64,000 bases of DNA, taken from the NCBI RefSeq assembly GCF_036492635.1, contig NZ_AP025305.1, positions 2,356,001 to 2,420,000 of the forward strand, in the 5' to 3' direction. Shown piece after piece: positions 28,108-37,043 of the stretch (the stretch's first letter is position 1; each line of letters starts with the position of its first letter). This stretch comes from Aureibacter tunicatorum (lineage in GTDB: Bacteria; Bacteroidota; Bacteroidia; Cytophagales; Cyclobacteriaceae). The position numbers were made by a program, and so were the translations under genes. The notes below the pieces were generated by a model, which saw nothing but the letters and a program-made list of their open reading frames with translations, searched no databases and was not told the origin of the DNA.

Positions 28108-28234
28108 TAAAATGTTACTTTATACTCTGAAAGCTTCATTTTGAATTTAGAAGGTGCTTGTATTTTTTGTTGTTTTTTGTAATATTATATGTAAATTTTT
28201 TAATTATTTATTTTTATATAAAATACTCTCTTTG

Positions 28235-29074
28235 ATGATTAATTATTTGAAGATATATGGAGTTTTTTTGATTCTCGTGCTTTTTTACTCTTGTGGACCA
28301 AGCAAGGAAGAAAAAGATCTTAGAGAAATTCAGTTAGTAACTCATCTGGCAGAAACGAGAATGAAAATTTCTGGTGAAATCGCTGGATTTAAAAAGATTC
28401 AATATGATATAGGAATAAAAAAACCGGATTCAACAGCTTATTCACTGTTTATACAAAAAATAATGAGTTCGATTGATTCAAATGAATCTAAAATCGAGAA
28501 AATACCAGAATATTATAAATCAGCAGAATATTTAGATAGTTATTTGCAAATCAAAGCTCAGCTTGATTCGGCTTTTGAAGCCGATGGAATAGAGCATATT
28601 TATTTTTTTAATCCTGAAGAGCTGGAGAAGAAATTTTATGAAAAAGATGATAGAAGAGATGCTTTTTTTCGTCAGTATAATCTTCTATTGGCATTGGAAA
28701 GTTATGTTGATTTTCAAATCAAAAGCCTTTCTAATAAAATTCCAGCACCGAAACATGATGGAAATATTTATTTTCATCTGGAGCAAGACACCGCTAAAGT
28801 GGATAAGCCATTCGAATTTATAATTCAATACGAAGATGGACAAGCGACTGAAGAATATGCCAAAATTTCTTTTGACAGTTTGAAAATCAAGCAAAATGGG
28901 GAGGTTTTAAAACATTCTGTAAAAACATATGGCCCCGCTATTCTTGTAAAATTTTCTCCAAAATATACAGGGAAGTGTATCGTGTCCGGCCGAGCAAATA
29001 TTGATTTTCCAGACATGACAGCTTTTGAGTTTTATGAGGATTTTTCTACTCATATAGATATTTCATCTAACTAA
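28235..29074 (+). CDS. tandem lipoprotein family, member 3 (subfamily A)
   Basis: The start is placed at the Met 27 codons into the longest frame (MINYLKIYGVFLILVLFYSC), giving lipid Cys20; the upstream part is an AT-rich leader. Helical residues 25-165 share RQYNLLLALESYVDFQIKSL with the comparable helix of member 1. The beta domain has VDKPFEFIIQYEDG, then LVKFSPKYTGKCIVSG. The order A, B, A, then B members suggests old duplication of a unit followed by expansion of subfamily B. Confidence 0.7.
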   Translation: MINYLKIYGVFLILVLFYSCGPSKEEKDLREIQLVTHLAETRMKISGEIAGFKKIQYDIGIKKPDSTAYSLFIQKIMSSIDSNESKIEKIPEYYKSAEYLDSYLQIKAQLDSAFEADGIEHIYFFNPEELEKKFYEKDDRRDAFFRQYNLLLALESYVDFQIKSLSNKIPAPKHDGNIYFHLEQDTAKVDKPFEFIIQYEDGQATEEYAKISFDSLKIKQNGEVLKHSVKTYGPAILVKFSPKYTGKCIVSGRANIDFPDMTAFEFYEDFSTHIDISSN

Positions 29075-29075
29075 T

Positions 29076-29930
29076 ATGCATATGAAATATATTTGGCTGA
29101 GCATATTTTTTTCTTTGATGCTATTTTCTTGTGATAGTCGACGAACGAATGAGAATCATTTGAAAATTCTTAACGATGAACTGAATAAATATAAAGAAAA
29201 ACGTAAGCAGAAATATCTATCAATCTATAAAAGTGTAAGAAAAAGTGGAAATAGAAAAGAGGATCTATATATTTTAGAAGTATTAACTGAAGCATTTGAG
29301 TTAAAAAGTGAATTGATTGCTGGGCATAACAACAAAACATTTGTAAATAAGAAAGCTGATCTATCTTATTTTTCTAATGTAATTGATTCTTTAGCAGTAC
29401 AATTAACTCTTTCAGATGATAAATTCAACTCCATCTTATTTGATAAAGTATATTTTAATCACTTAACAGAGTTAAATTTTGCGCTACTAATGAATGAGTT
29501 GAATTTAAATGAAATAGAATTCTTGATAGAAGTCGATAGAGTTATTTCCCCATTTTATAGTTGGGATGGAAGGTTTTTTTATAGAAAAATTTCTTCAAAT
29601 GTGATAGATTTTTTTAGTAGTAGATATTCGTATAGATGTGATATTGATAATAAAGATGGATTTAATGAAATTTTATTTGAAGATCCACGAGTTGATCACT
29701 GTATATTGAAATATTTAAATGATTCCATTCAGATATTTGATCCAAACAATCAGCCAGTAGATTTCATACAGAAAACATTTAATTCAGCGATTCAAATTTC
29801 TTTTACTCCTCAAGATACAGGGACTTATCTTATCAAAAATCAAAGAGAAATACTTTGTCAAATAATAGATATGGGCGATAGTCTTTTGAATATTGATTAT
29901 GAGATTCCAATCCAATTATTTAAAAATTAG
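29076..29930 (+). CDS. tandem lipoprotein family, member 4 (subfamily B)
   Basis: 284 residues; signal MKYIWLSIFFSLMLFSC (from Met3) followed by NENHLKILNDELNK, the family's post-lipobox pattern. A central helical part follows, then a C-terminal beta domain with SIQIFDPNNQPVDFIQKTF and SFTPQDTGTYLIKNQ. No enzyme motif. It starts 1 nt after member 3 ends and stops 3 nt before member 5, so all are likely on one transcript. Confidence 0.72.
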   Translation: MHMKYIWLSIFFSLMLFSCDSRRTNENHLKILNDELNKYKEKRKQKYLSIYKSVRKSGNRKEDLYILEVLTEAFELKSELIAGHNNKTFVNKKADLSYFSNVIDSLAVQLTLSDDKFNSILFDKVYFNHLTELNFALLMNELNLNEIEFLIEVDRVISPFYSWDGRFFYRKISSNVIDFFSSRYSYRCDIDNKDGFNEILFEDPRVDHCILKYLNDSIQIFDPNNQPVDFIQKTFNSAIQISFTPQDTGTYLIKNQREILCQIIDMGDSLLNIDYEIPIQLFKN

Positions 29931-29933
29931 AGT

Positions 29934-30782
29934 ATGAAGAAAAGGTATATCTATTGTATTTTGATGATTCTGACTTTTTTCTCATGTTCAGAGGAAAGGG
30001 TTAATGAAAATCATGTGAAGGTCTTGAAGAAGAATTGGAGTCAGCAAAAGGAGAAAGAGAAAAGTGATTTGTTCACATTTAATTCTTATAAATATGTGCG
30101 AGAGTCTGAAAAAAGAATGGCCTCTGGAGCTTATCAAGATTATATTTTCTTGAAAAGAAATTTGAATTTGGATGAAGGTGAGACACGATTGACAATCACA
30201 AGGTCTGATTTTGAGGATTTTTTATATATGACTGATTCGATTACTAATATTGAAAATTCTAAGAAGGGAAGTCTCCAATTTGATAAATTCAGATTGGATA
30301 TTTTTTTCAATAATAGGAGTAGGTTGAATTATAATTTATTGCTGAATCAATTAAGTTATTTTGATAAAGATGTTTTTGTGAAATTAATTTCAACATACAG
30401 AGTTTTTTGTGGTGTTGATATGGATAATGAAGGTTTCGGGAAAAAGGTTTTGTCACGTAAAAAGGAGTGTTCAAGTAATGAAAATAATAAGGATTCAGTT
30501 GATTTATTAGTGGTGATGGATTTGATCTCGTTTGCAAGTATTTTTCCTGATTCATCTTTTTATATGAATACTCTCGAAGTTTATAGTCCTGATAAAAATC
30601 CCATTGAAGTTGATCACAAAAAATTTAAGAGAGCTTCTCAAATTAATTTTTTAAGACAAGACACAGGCATGTATACTGTTAAAAGTAAAATAAAAGTGAA
30701 ATTGAACTTACCTTCATTTGAAAAAAGATATCTGGATACTATCTATACAATAGATCAAAAAATTCCATTCAAAGTGTATTAA
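29934..30782 (+). CDS. tandem lipoprotein family, member 5 (subfamily B)
   Basis: 282 residues, lipobox LTFFSC at Cys18, then NENHVKVLKKNWSQQKEKEK. Residues about 35-105 are nearly the same as in member 6 (ASGAYQDYIFLKRNLNLDE), while the second half differs strongly. The C-terminal domain keeps VYSPDKNPIEVDHKKFKRAS and LRQDTGMYTVKSK. This patchwork of similarity points to recombination between neighbours. Confidence 0.75.
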   Translation: MKKRYIYCILMILTFFSCSEERVNENHVKVLKKNWSQQKEKEKSDLFTFNSYKYVRESEKRMASGAYQDYIFLKRNLNLDEGETRLTITRSDFEDFLYMTDSITNIENSKKGSLQFDKFRLDIFFNNRSRLNYNLLLNQLSYFDKDVFVKLISTYRVFCGVDMDNEGFGKKVLSRKKECSSNENNKDSVDLLVVMDLISFASIFPDSSFYMNTLEVYSPDKNPIEVDHKKFKRASQINFLRQDTGMYTVKSKIKVKLNLPSFEKRYLDTIYTIDQKIPFKVY

Positions 30783-30792
30783 GCGGGATAAT

Positions 30793-31683
30793 ATGAAATT
30801 TAGATTAACATACATTTTATTTCTGCTTTTACTTTCCTGTTCTGAAAAAAGATCGGATGAGAATCATGTCAAAATCTTGAAGGAGAGTTGGAATCAGCAA
30901 AAGGAGAAAGAAAAAAGTGATTTATTCTCATTTAATTCTAACAAGTATGCACTAGAGTTTGAAATAAGACAGGCTTCTGGAGCTTATCAAGATTATATTT
31001 TTCTGAAAAGAAATTTGAATTTGGATGAAGATGAAACTCGATTGATGATCACAAGATCTGATTTTGAAAATTTTTTATCTATGACGGATTCGATTACGAA
31101 AATTGAAGATGTTAGAGAATTTGATTTGACTTTTGATGATGAAAAATTAGATCAATTCTTTAAGAATAGAAGTGTTTTGAGTTATTATCTGATGCTAGAT
31201 GAGATAAATAGATGTAATTATGCTGTAGTAAGAAGATTAGCGTCGCTTCATTGGCCTTTTTGTGGGTTTACAATTTATCCTGATGAGTTTAAAAGGAAAT
31301 TATTATTTTATTCTCATGATTGTGATTGTCAAGGGGTTTATCATTTTAAAAAGTTACATGAATATGATTGTTCATACATTTATAAAAGAAAAATATTAGA
31401 TAAAACACGAGTTCAATTGTTATTGATGGATTTGAATAAACCGATGTATACTTTTGGAGAATATAAATTGGATTCTGTTCAAGTTTTTGATTCAGAAGGA
31501 AAAGCGATAAAGTATGACCGGAAAAAATTTAAATCGTCTTATTTGTTGAATTTTCATACACAAGATACAGGTATGTTTACGGTTAGAAACTTAAGAAAAA
31601 TCTTTCTAAATTCCGACGGCTATTTTGTTAGAAAAGATACTTTATTGACGGTTGATCAAGAAATTAGATTGAGAGTGGAATAA
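30793..31683 (+). CDS. tandem lipoprotein family, member 6 (subfamily B)
   Basis: 296 residues, lipobox LLLLSC at Cys16. The first 33 residues are almost identical to member 7, residues 33-100 to member 5, and the C-terminal third again to member 7 (LLMDLNKPMYTFGEYKLDSV, SEGKAIKYDRKKFKSSY). The middle carries a Cys/His-rich stretch (HDCDCQGVYHFKK near residue 175-188) not seen in neighbours. Surface or periplasmic role unknown. Confidence 0.75.
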   Translation: MKFRLTYILFLLLLSCSEKRSDENHVKILKESWNQQKEKEKSDLFSFNSNKYALEFEIRQASGAYQDYIFLKRNLNLDEDETRLMITRSDFENFLSMTDSITKIEDVREFDLTFDDEKLDQFFKNRSVLSYYLMLDEINRCNYAVVRRLASLHWPFCGFTIYPDEFKRKLLFYSHDCDCQGVYHFKKLHEYDCSYIYKRKILDKTRVQLLLMDLNKPMYTFGEYKLDSVQVFDSEGKAIKYDRKKFKSSYLLNFHTQDTGMFTVRNLRKIFLNSDGYFVRKDTLLTVDQEIRLRVE

Positions 31684-31693
31684 GGTAGGTCAT

Positions 31694-32542
31694 ATGAAAT
31701 TTAGATTAACATACATTTTATTTCTGTTTTTGCTTTCCTGTTCTGAAAAAAGATCGGATGAAAATCATGTCAAAATCTTGAAGGAGAGTTGGAATAAAAA
31801 TAAGGATAAAGAACAGCAGTATTTTTTTTCAACTTTGTCACGAAGAATGCGCTCTAGAGATAGGGTTTTAAAAGCCTGTAAAGCTTTAAATGATTATACT
31901 TTGCTAAAAAGAAATTTGAATCTTGATGACGAAAACACGGGATTAACTTTGACCCGAGAGAAAATTGATCATTTTTTAGCAAAATCTGATAGCTTAACTG
32001 ATTTGGAACGTTCTCGTGATTTTAACATTACTTCTGATCATCCTTCTGTGAATGATTTGTTTGAAAAAAGGGATAAACTCAGTTATTATAATTTTCTGAA
32101 TAAGTTTATATATATGGATATGAGAATCATTGATCGAATAAACTCTTCAATTACTCCTTTTTGTGGATTTGAAGATTATACAGATAGCTTTCGAAGGAGA
32201 TTATTATTTGATTTTGATGAGCATAATTATCCTTACACTTTTATAAGAGAAAATATGGGCGATGATTCTGTCGAATTGTTATTGATGGATTTGAATAAAC
32301 CGATGTATACTGTTGGGGAATATAAATATGATTCGGTTCAAATTTTTGATTCAGAAGGAAAGTCGATAAAGTATGACCGGAAAAAATTCAAATCGTCTTA
32401 TTTTCTGAATTTTCACGCTCAAGATACAGGTGTGTATACCATAAAAAGCATGAGAAAAATCTATATGAAATCGGAGTACAATTTTTTTAGAAAAGATACT
32501 TTATTGAAGGTCGATCAGGAGATTAGATTGAAAGTGAAATGA
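31694..32542 (+). CDS. tandem lipoprotein family, member 7 (subfamily B)
   Basis: 282 residues, lipobox FLLSC at Cys16. Ends are near-identical in DNA to member 6 (start about 31694-31795, and the block from about 32275), but residues 36-190 are diverged. It closes the array. No terminator hairpin of good quality is visible after it. Confidence 0.75.
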   Translation: MKFRLTYILFLFLLSCSEKRSDENHVKILKESWNKNKDKEQQYFFSTLSRRMRSRDRVLKACKALNDYTLLKRNLNLDDENTGLTLTREKIDHFLAKSDSLTDLERSRDFNITSDHPSVNDLFEKRDKLSYYNFLNKFIYMDMRIIDRINSSITPFCGFEDYTDSFRRRLLFDFDEHNYPYTFIRENMGDDSVELLLMDLNKPMYTVGEYKYDSVQIFDSEGKSIKYDRKKFKSSYFLNFHAQDTGVYTIKSMRKIYMKSEYNFFRKDTLLKVDQEIRLKVK

Positions 32543-32869
32543 TTAATTAGAAATCAAAGTTTATTTTTAAAATTGTTGATTTGAAACTAATCAAGATATG
32601 TGGAATCTAAGTTTAGCTTTAACGAAGGTAATTAACTGCATTTAATAGAAATGATGTGTTTTGAAATTGAGTAGAAAGCTAGATAATATCATCTGAGAAT
32701 TGGATTATGGATATCTTGAATTTTAGTGAATGAATTTTAGTGCTCTCGATTTACGGTGCTATGTTTTTTTTGAATCTTGATTGGAGTATCAAACATAGTA
32801 TATTGTACAGCTCATTTCATTACCATTCGTAGTACTCATTATATATTATTACTAGCTTTCTTTTTATCT
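32543..32869. other. 327-base intergenic region
   Basis: Lies between convergent genes. AT-rich, with an imperfect inverted repeat near 32549-32598 that might act as a weak terminator. I see no gene or RNA here. Confidence 0.4.
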
Positions 32870-33301
32870 TTAGATGTCTGTATCAAAATTGAAACGATCC
32901 ATTTCCATTTGAAGGTCTTCGATTTGAGATTCTAATTCAAGAACTAATTGATCTCTCTCTATATTCGTGAGAACACTTTCCCATTCGTTTACTTCGGAAT
33001 TGTAACTACTCTCTTTTACTTTACCTTCTTTTATGTCTAATTTTTTTAAAAAATTTGCAAGAGATTTTAGTTCTGATAGCTTATAAATTGATTCAATCTT
33101 TATTTGATTTGCTCTTGTAATTTCAGACTTGACTTTTATAATTGATTCAATGTTTTTATTTAAATCTGTCAATAACTGTTTTGTGTCATATATAGCTGTA
33201 TTGCCAGCAATATAACTATTATGAGTTGATATTTTTTTTTGAATGTCTTTAATATTACGAGCTAACTTGTTTTTTTCAGAAAGGGCTTTAATTAATTTCA
33301 T
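32870..33301 (-). CDS. DIP1984 family protein (coiled-coil)
   Basis: 143 residues. The start MKLIKALSEKNKLARNIKDI and the heptad-rich helices with TKQLLTDLNKNIESIIKVKS and ITRANQ, ending LQMEMDRFNFDTDI, match my memory of the DIP1984/septicolysin-like family, small all-helical proteins of unknown function. No signal peptide. It is divergently transcribed from the DUF4234-like gene at 33553. Confidence 0.8.
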   Translation of the reverse strand: MKLIKALSEKNKLARNIKDIQKKISTHNSYIAGNTAIYDTKQLLTDLNKNIESIIKVKSEITRANQIKIESIYKLSELKSLANFLKKLDIKEGKVKESSYNSEVNEWESVLTNIERDQLVLELESQIEDLQMEMDRFNFDTDI

Positions 33302-33507
33302 ATATTATGCTTGAAAATAATGCTTTATGTTGAGTTTTTTATTGTGATAAAATGATAATTAAGTACTTTTTTAATTTGTTGTTTAAATTTGCTTGATTTT
33401 TTTGACATTTTCAAGTTATATTTAGTGAAAGTTTTAAAATTGATTAATTTTAGAGCTAGAATAGCTTTTGTTTAATTATAACGAATAATATTTGAAGTAT
33501 ATTCGTA

Positions 33508-33538
33508 TTGTTTTTACTTTTTCTAATCTATATTTTTG
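33508..33538 (+). promoter_or_regulatory. Bacteroidota-type promoter of the DUF4234-like gene
   Basis: TTG at 33508-33510, 20 nt spacer, then TATTTTTG at 33531-33538, an exact fit to the Bacteroidota -33/-7 consensus (TTG, TAnnTTTG). The expected transcript would have a leader of only about 8 nt before the ATG at 33553. Confidence 0.65.
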
Positions 33539-33552
33539 GAGGATAATAATAA

Positions 33553-34095
33553 ATGGAAAGTGTGATGGTTGAAGATGAAATAAAAGAAAAATTCTTATAT
33601 ATTTCAGAAACTAGATTTTTATTAATGAATATAGTGACTTTTGGTGTTTTTGAAAGGTATTGGATTTACAAGAATTGGAAGTGTTTAAAACAAAATGATG
33701 GTTTGGATATCATGCCGTTTTGGCGTGGAATTTTTGGGATATTTTTTATTCATACTTTATTAGATGAGATTGCTTTTAGAAGAGAGTTATATGAAGTACA
33801 AAAATCAAAATTTAACCCTCGTACTTTGGCTACATTATGGGTTGTTGTTCAAATTGGATTGAATATACTTGGTAAAATTGAAAATGATTTATTAACAATT
33901 TTCTTGTTATTTATTACTGTTATCTCAAGCTATATATTAGTGCCTGTTCAAAGGTATATAAATAATGTATATGAAGAAAAATATCCAGATCTAGAGTATA
34001 GTTCATGGTCAAAGGGACAGGTAATTTGTTTAATAGTAGGAGTAATTATATCTTTAGTGGTGTTGTCAGGATTATTTTCTGGTTTTATTTTTTAA
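33553..34095 (+). CDS. membrane protein, DUF4234-like
   Basis: 180 residues with three to four membrane segments (about 20-35, 90-130, 155-178). The opening FLLMNIVTFGVFERYWIYKNWK is the pattern of DUF4234-type proteins (TFGlyeiyW.Yk.Wk). Function unknown; members are often small envelope proteins. The transcript start is predicted just upstream. Confidence 0.65.
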   Translation: MESVMVEDEIKEKFLYISETRFLLMNIVTFGVFERYWIYKNWKCLKQNDGLDIMPFWRGIFGIFFIHTLLDEIAFRRELYEVQKSKFNPRTLATLWVVVQIGLNILGKIENDLLTIFLLFITVISSYILVPVQRYINNVYEEKYPDLEYSSWSKGQVICLIVGVIISLVVLSGLFSGFIF

Positions 34096-34097
34096 AT

Positions 34098-34250
34098 CTA
34101 TTGAAAAACTACTTATACAACAATATTATAAGCAGAATAAACAACCAAAATGTGATTGATCAGCTTGTTCCTGATGAAAATGAGGTTGAGAATATAATCA
34201 ATGCTAAATTTGGAGATACTTCTATAGGGTTAGTTCAAGAGCTGAATTAA
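34098..34250 (+). pseudogene. possible relic fragment after the DUF4234-like gene
   Basis: A 50-codon open stretch with normal-looking composition (INNQNVIDQLVPDENEVEN) begins only in another frame inside the end of the previous gene and has no start of its own. It resembles the tail of a protein that lost its front, perhaps a second copy of the membrane protein. Weak evidence. Confidence 0.35.
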
Positions 34251-34289
34251 GATGAAATCTTTTTCAATATTTATTCGAAAAGCTGTTAC

Positions 34290-34736
34290 TTGGGAAGTGC
34301 TCAGTTGATAGAGCTTCAAAAAGCTGTTGATGTCATTAGTTTTGTCTCAAATGAAGATTTTCAGCCGGAAGATTTATATTTAAAATTTCCGGAATTCTTT
34401 GCCGAATCATTAAGGCCTCATCTTAATTGTTTGAAAGGGGATGAGTTATTGCTCGAAATCAAATGGCTGGAAGATATTATCCCAAGGGTCTGTGAAGAAT
34501 CAGATCACAAGAATTTTTTCATTAGCTTAAAAGAAATCGTGGGCAGTCAGTATCCATTTTTCAGTCTAGATCGTTTGTGCTTTGCAAGAAGTATCGAGAA
34601 TCAGGAGACTTCTTTTTGCGTAAGGTTTGATGATAAAGAGTTAGAGCTTACTAATTATGACGATGTGTTGATTTTCAAGGGGAGCTCTTTGGACGTATTG
34701 AATTATTTGAAGAAAAATCCATTGGGTGAAGATTAA
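34290..34736 (+). CDS. hypothetical protein, possible immunity type, start uncertain
   Basis: 148 residues from a TTG at 34290. The frame has no ATG, although it is open back to 34251. An ATG at 34252 in the next frame gives MKSFSIFIRKAVTWE before a stop, so the natural start may have been lost to a frameshift near 34290. The protein is acidic, soluble, with helices then strands (FCVRFDDKELELTNYDDVLIF). Not recognised; size and charge fit toxin-immunity proteins. Confidence 0.5.
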   Translation: MGSAQLIELQKAVDVISFVSNEDFQPEDLYLKFPEFFAESLRPHLNCLKGDELLLEIKWLEDIIPRVCEESDHKNFFISLKEIVGSQYPFFSLDRLCFARSIENQETSFCVRFDDKELELTNYDDVLIFKGSSLDVLNYLKKNPLGED

Positions 34737-34737
34737 T

Positions 34738-34850
34738 CGATCCTGAAACTAGCCCAAAAGCTTTCAATAGTTTCTTCCTTTATTTGCTTTAAAAGTCGTT
34801 CATTTTCTTGTTTATTCGCTTCGATTTCTTCGGGAGTTTATTCAGGTTGA
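34738..34850 (-). pseudogene. 3' relic of a 35672-type gene with in-frame stop
   Basis: On the minus strand the translation reads QPE-stop-TPEEIEANKQENERLLK, close to PTPEEIESEKKKIETFLR at the end of the protein encoded at 35672-36385. The stop and absence of the rest show a decayed paralogue fragment. Confidence 0.6.
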
Positions 34851-34923
34851 ATAATTTTGAAGATTTATAAGCGATATATTCTTAGTCGTTTATTTTTTCA
34901 AGATGGGAAACAACAAGGAGAGA

Positions 34924-35661
34924 TTATGGAAATTTATTTATATGTTGTTTAATATAAGTGATTATACTCTCATAAATTTTATCCAGCCTTTCATCAAATA
35001 AGAATTGGCTTGCTTTTATAATAATACTATTCTCTTCTAATTCTTTTCTATACAAATAATGAATATTACCTTTCTTAATATTAAAATCATACTTTTTTAT
35101 TATTTGATTTTTTGTGTCATTTGCGTTTTCTAAATTTTTTGCGAATTCTGTCATCCCATATTTGAGACCAAAAATTTTAATTACGTCTTCAAAACAATCT
35201 TGATGTATAGCATCACTGAATCCTTCATAATCCTCATAACCCAACCAATCGTAAACCATAATGAAATCTTTTTCAAATGTATTGAATTTCGTTTTATCAT
35301 GACTATCAATTTCACATTCCTCATGAGTTACAGAATATTTATTAAAAATTGCTCTATATATTTGAATAGCTTTTTGTTCATTTGAAGAGTTTTTGCTGAG
35401 AATTATTTCCGTCGTACTTAATCTGCTTTCTATAATTCTTTTTTTAGCTTCAATTAAATTATAATTTACTTCGAATAAAATTTCTTCAGCCATTTTAGAA
35501 TCAACTTTTACCTCACAGATTAATTGATTTTGATACTCATTTTTTGCTTGTTCTATTGATTTATTAACATCTCCATTATTCTGTTTAAGTATTTTAATTG
35601 CCTGCTGAATTCCGATTGGAATTGAATCCCTAAATAATTTTAGTTGTTTTGAAAATTCCAT
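34924..35661 (-). CDS. hypothetical soluble protein with UBA/TS-N-like helices
   Basis: 245 residues, no signal peptide. The N-terminus has two helical hairpins that recall UBA/TS-N three-helix units (AIKILKQNNGDVNKSIEQAK; EEILFEVNYNLIEAKKRIIE), as in elongation factor Ts. The middle is acidic (DWLGYEDYEGFSDAIHQDC). The function is not recognised. It lies 10 nt from the next minus-strand gene upstream, so probably co-transcribed with 35672 and 36399. Confidence 0.55.
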   Translation of the reverse strand: MEFSKQLKLFRDSIPIGIQQAIKILKQNNGDVNKSIEQAKNEYQNQLICEVKVDSKMAEEILFEVNYNLIEAKKRIIESRLSTTEIILSKNSSNEQKAIQIYRAIFNKYSVTHEECEIDSHDKTKFNTFEKDFIMVYDWLGYEDYEGFSDAIHQDCFEDVIKIFGLKYGMTEFAKNLENANDTKNQIIKKYDFNIKKGNIHYLYRKELEENSIIIKASQFLFDERLDKIYESIITYIKQHINKFP

Positions 35662-35671
35662 GGTAATATTT

Positions 35672-36385
35672 CTATTCTAAGAGGGTTTTAATTTCATGAT
35701 CAATTTCTTCATCATCATCTTTTCTCAAAAAGGTTTCAATCTTTTTCTTTTCTGATTCGATTTCTTCAGGAGTCGGATAACGTAGGAATGTAATCTCAGC
35801 TAATTTATTCGAAGTAGTTTTTTCATAAGCATTCATAATCTTGTTGATTTGATCATTTAGTTTTTTTATGCTTTGGTTCGAGTTTTTTATACAAATCAAC
35901 ATTATTTTATGGCTATCACTAAATTCGGGCTTAACTCCATTATTATAATAGTTAAGAGTGAAAATAGAGTCTAGTTGATCGAGATGCCATTTTTGATCAG
36001 ATATTTTAATTGAATCATCATTTATATGAAAAATATTTCGTTCGCGAATTAATATACAATCAAATTCGCTACAAGGATCTTGAAAGGAATATGCTGCACG
36101 GATTTTTTTCTTTGTTCCATTATGATCAAAATAAATCTGAGGAGATGGAATAATATGTTTGCAAAAATAAGCATCAACGCTGTCTACAAATTGATCATAT
36201 GATTCAAATTCTTCTATATCGAATTTTTGATTGAATGAATATGGATTATGTTCATTTGATTCAGCTGTATTAATTAATTCTTTTGCCGAATATTTTTCAA
36301 AAGTCAAATAACTAATTCCGATAACAATGACTGTAGTAATCGAAAGATAAAAGTAAATACTATTTATGCGGGATTTTCTGTTCAT
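35672..36385 (-). CDS. single-pass membrane protein, paralogue of the next gene
   Basis: 237 residues. One N-terminal membrane helix (about 11-28), then a periplasmic domain with paired Cys (FCKH; DPCSEFDC) and a C-terminal Glu/Lys-rich helix (TPEEIESEKKKIETFLR). It aligns along its length with the 36399-37010 product (shared pattern DSIKxSDxxWHxxxxDSIxxLxYYNxGxKxxFS). The one-helix plus domain plan is ExbD-like, but key ExbD residues are not evident. Function unknown. Confidence 0.6.
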   Translation of the reverse strand: MNRKSRINSIYFYLSITTVIVIGISYLTFEKYSAKELINTAESNEHNPYSFNQKFDIEEFESYDQFVDSVDAYFCKHIIPSPQIYFDHNGTKKKIRAAYSFQDPCSEFDCILIRERNIFHINDDSIKISDQKWHLDQLDSIFTLNYYNNGVKPEFSDSHKIMLICIKNSNQSIKKLNDQINKIMNAYEKTTSNKLAEITFLRYPTPEEIESEKKKIETFLRKDDDEEIDHEIKTLLE

Positions 36386-36398
36386 AAGTTTTTACTAA

Positions 36399-37010
36399 TT
36401 AGTTGGACTTAAGAAAACAAATATTCATGTTTTGAGCTGATTCTAATTGGTCATAGATTTCTGTTACTTTTATTATTTGAGCTTTTATTATTTCAATATC
36501 TTGATTTGAATTTTGAATATGAATGATAATATGGTTTGAGGAAGTGCTAAAATCACTTTTTTCCCCATCATTATAGTAATCTAATGGCAGAATTGAGTCT
36601 ATTTTAGAGTAGTGCCAACTTAAGTCTGATTTTTTGATTGAATCGTCTTGAATGAGAATAACGTTTCTATTTTTGTAACAAACAGATAGGTCTGGACATG
36701 GATTATTAGCTCCATAAAAAGGCTTAATTACAAAGCTTCGTTTTTTATGATGAATAAATAGTTTTGGAGAGTTTCTAACTTCACAAAACTTTGAATCGAT
36801 ACTGTCAATCAATTCGTTGTATGTTTTAAAGTCATCAATATTAATATTTCCTTTTGAAAATGTATAATGGTACAATAGTTCTGACAAGTCAGAACTATTG
36901 TACTCCTTTACCAAGTATTTGTCAAAAATGATATACAATGTAGCTATTCCTATGAATAAAGTGATGGATAGAAATGGAAGAAGGTTGTTTTTGTCGAGTT
37001 TTCTATGCAT
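36399..37010 (-). CDS. single-pass membrane protein, paralogue of 35672 gene
   Basis: 203 residues. Membrane helix about 11-30, periplasmic domain with two Cys in NPCPDLSVC and the DSIKKSDLSWHYSKIDSI block shared with the neighbour, but lacking the charged C-terminal tail. It ends 13 nt before the paralogue starts. Tandem duplication is the simplest reading. Function unknown. Confidence 0.6.
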   Translation of the reverse strand: MHRKLDKNNLLPFLSITLFIGIATLYIIFDKYLVKEYNSSDLSELLYHYTFSKGNINIDDFKTYNELIDSIDSKFCEVRNSPKLFIHHKKRSFVIKPFYGANNPCPDLSVCYKNRNVILIQDDSIKKSDLSWHYSKIDSILPLDYYNDGEKSDFSTSSNHIIIHIQNSNQDIEIIKAQIIKVTEIYDQLESAQNMNICFLKSN

Positions 37011-37043
37011 TGGTTAATGTTTGATAATTGGTGGTTTGACTTC

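Noticed and set aside
26358-29074. Subfamily A lipoproteins as GldM homologues of the gliding/T9SS motor
   Set aside because: Only the general layout is similar; a lipoprotein signal replaces the GldM membrane helix and no gldKLN genes are near.
35672-37010. ExbD-type energy transducers
   Set aside because: One helix plus periplasmic domain fits, but the conserved membrane Asp of ExbD is missing and no ExbB gene is near.
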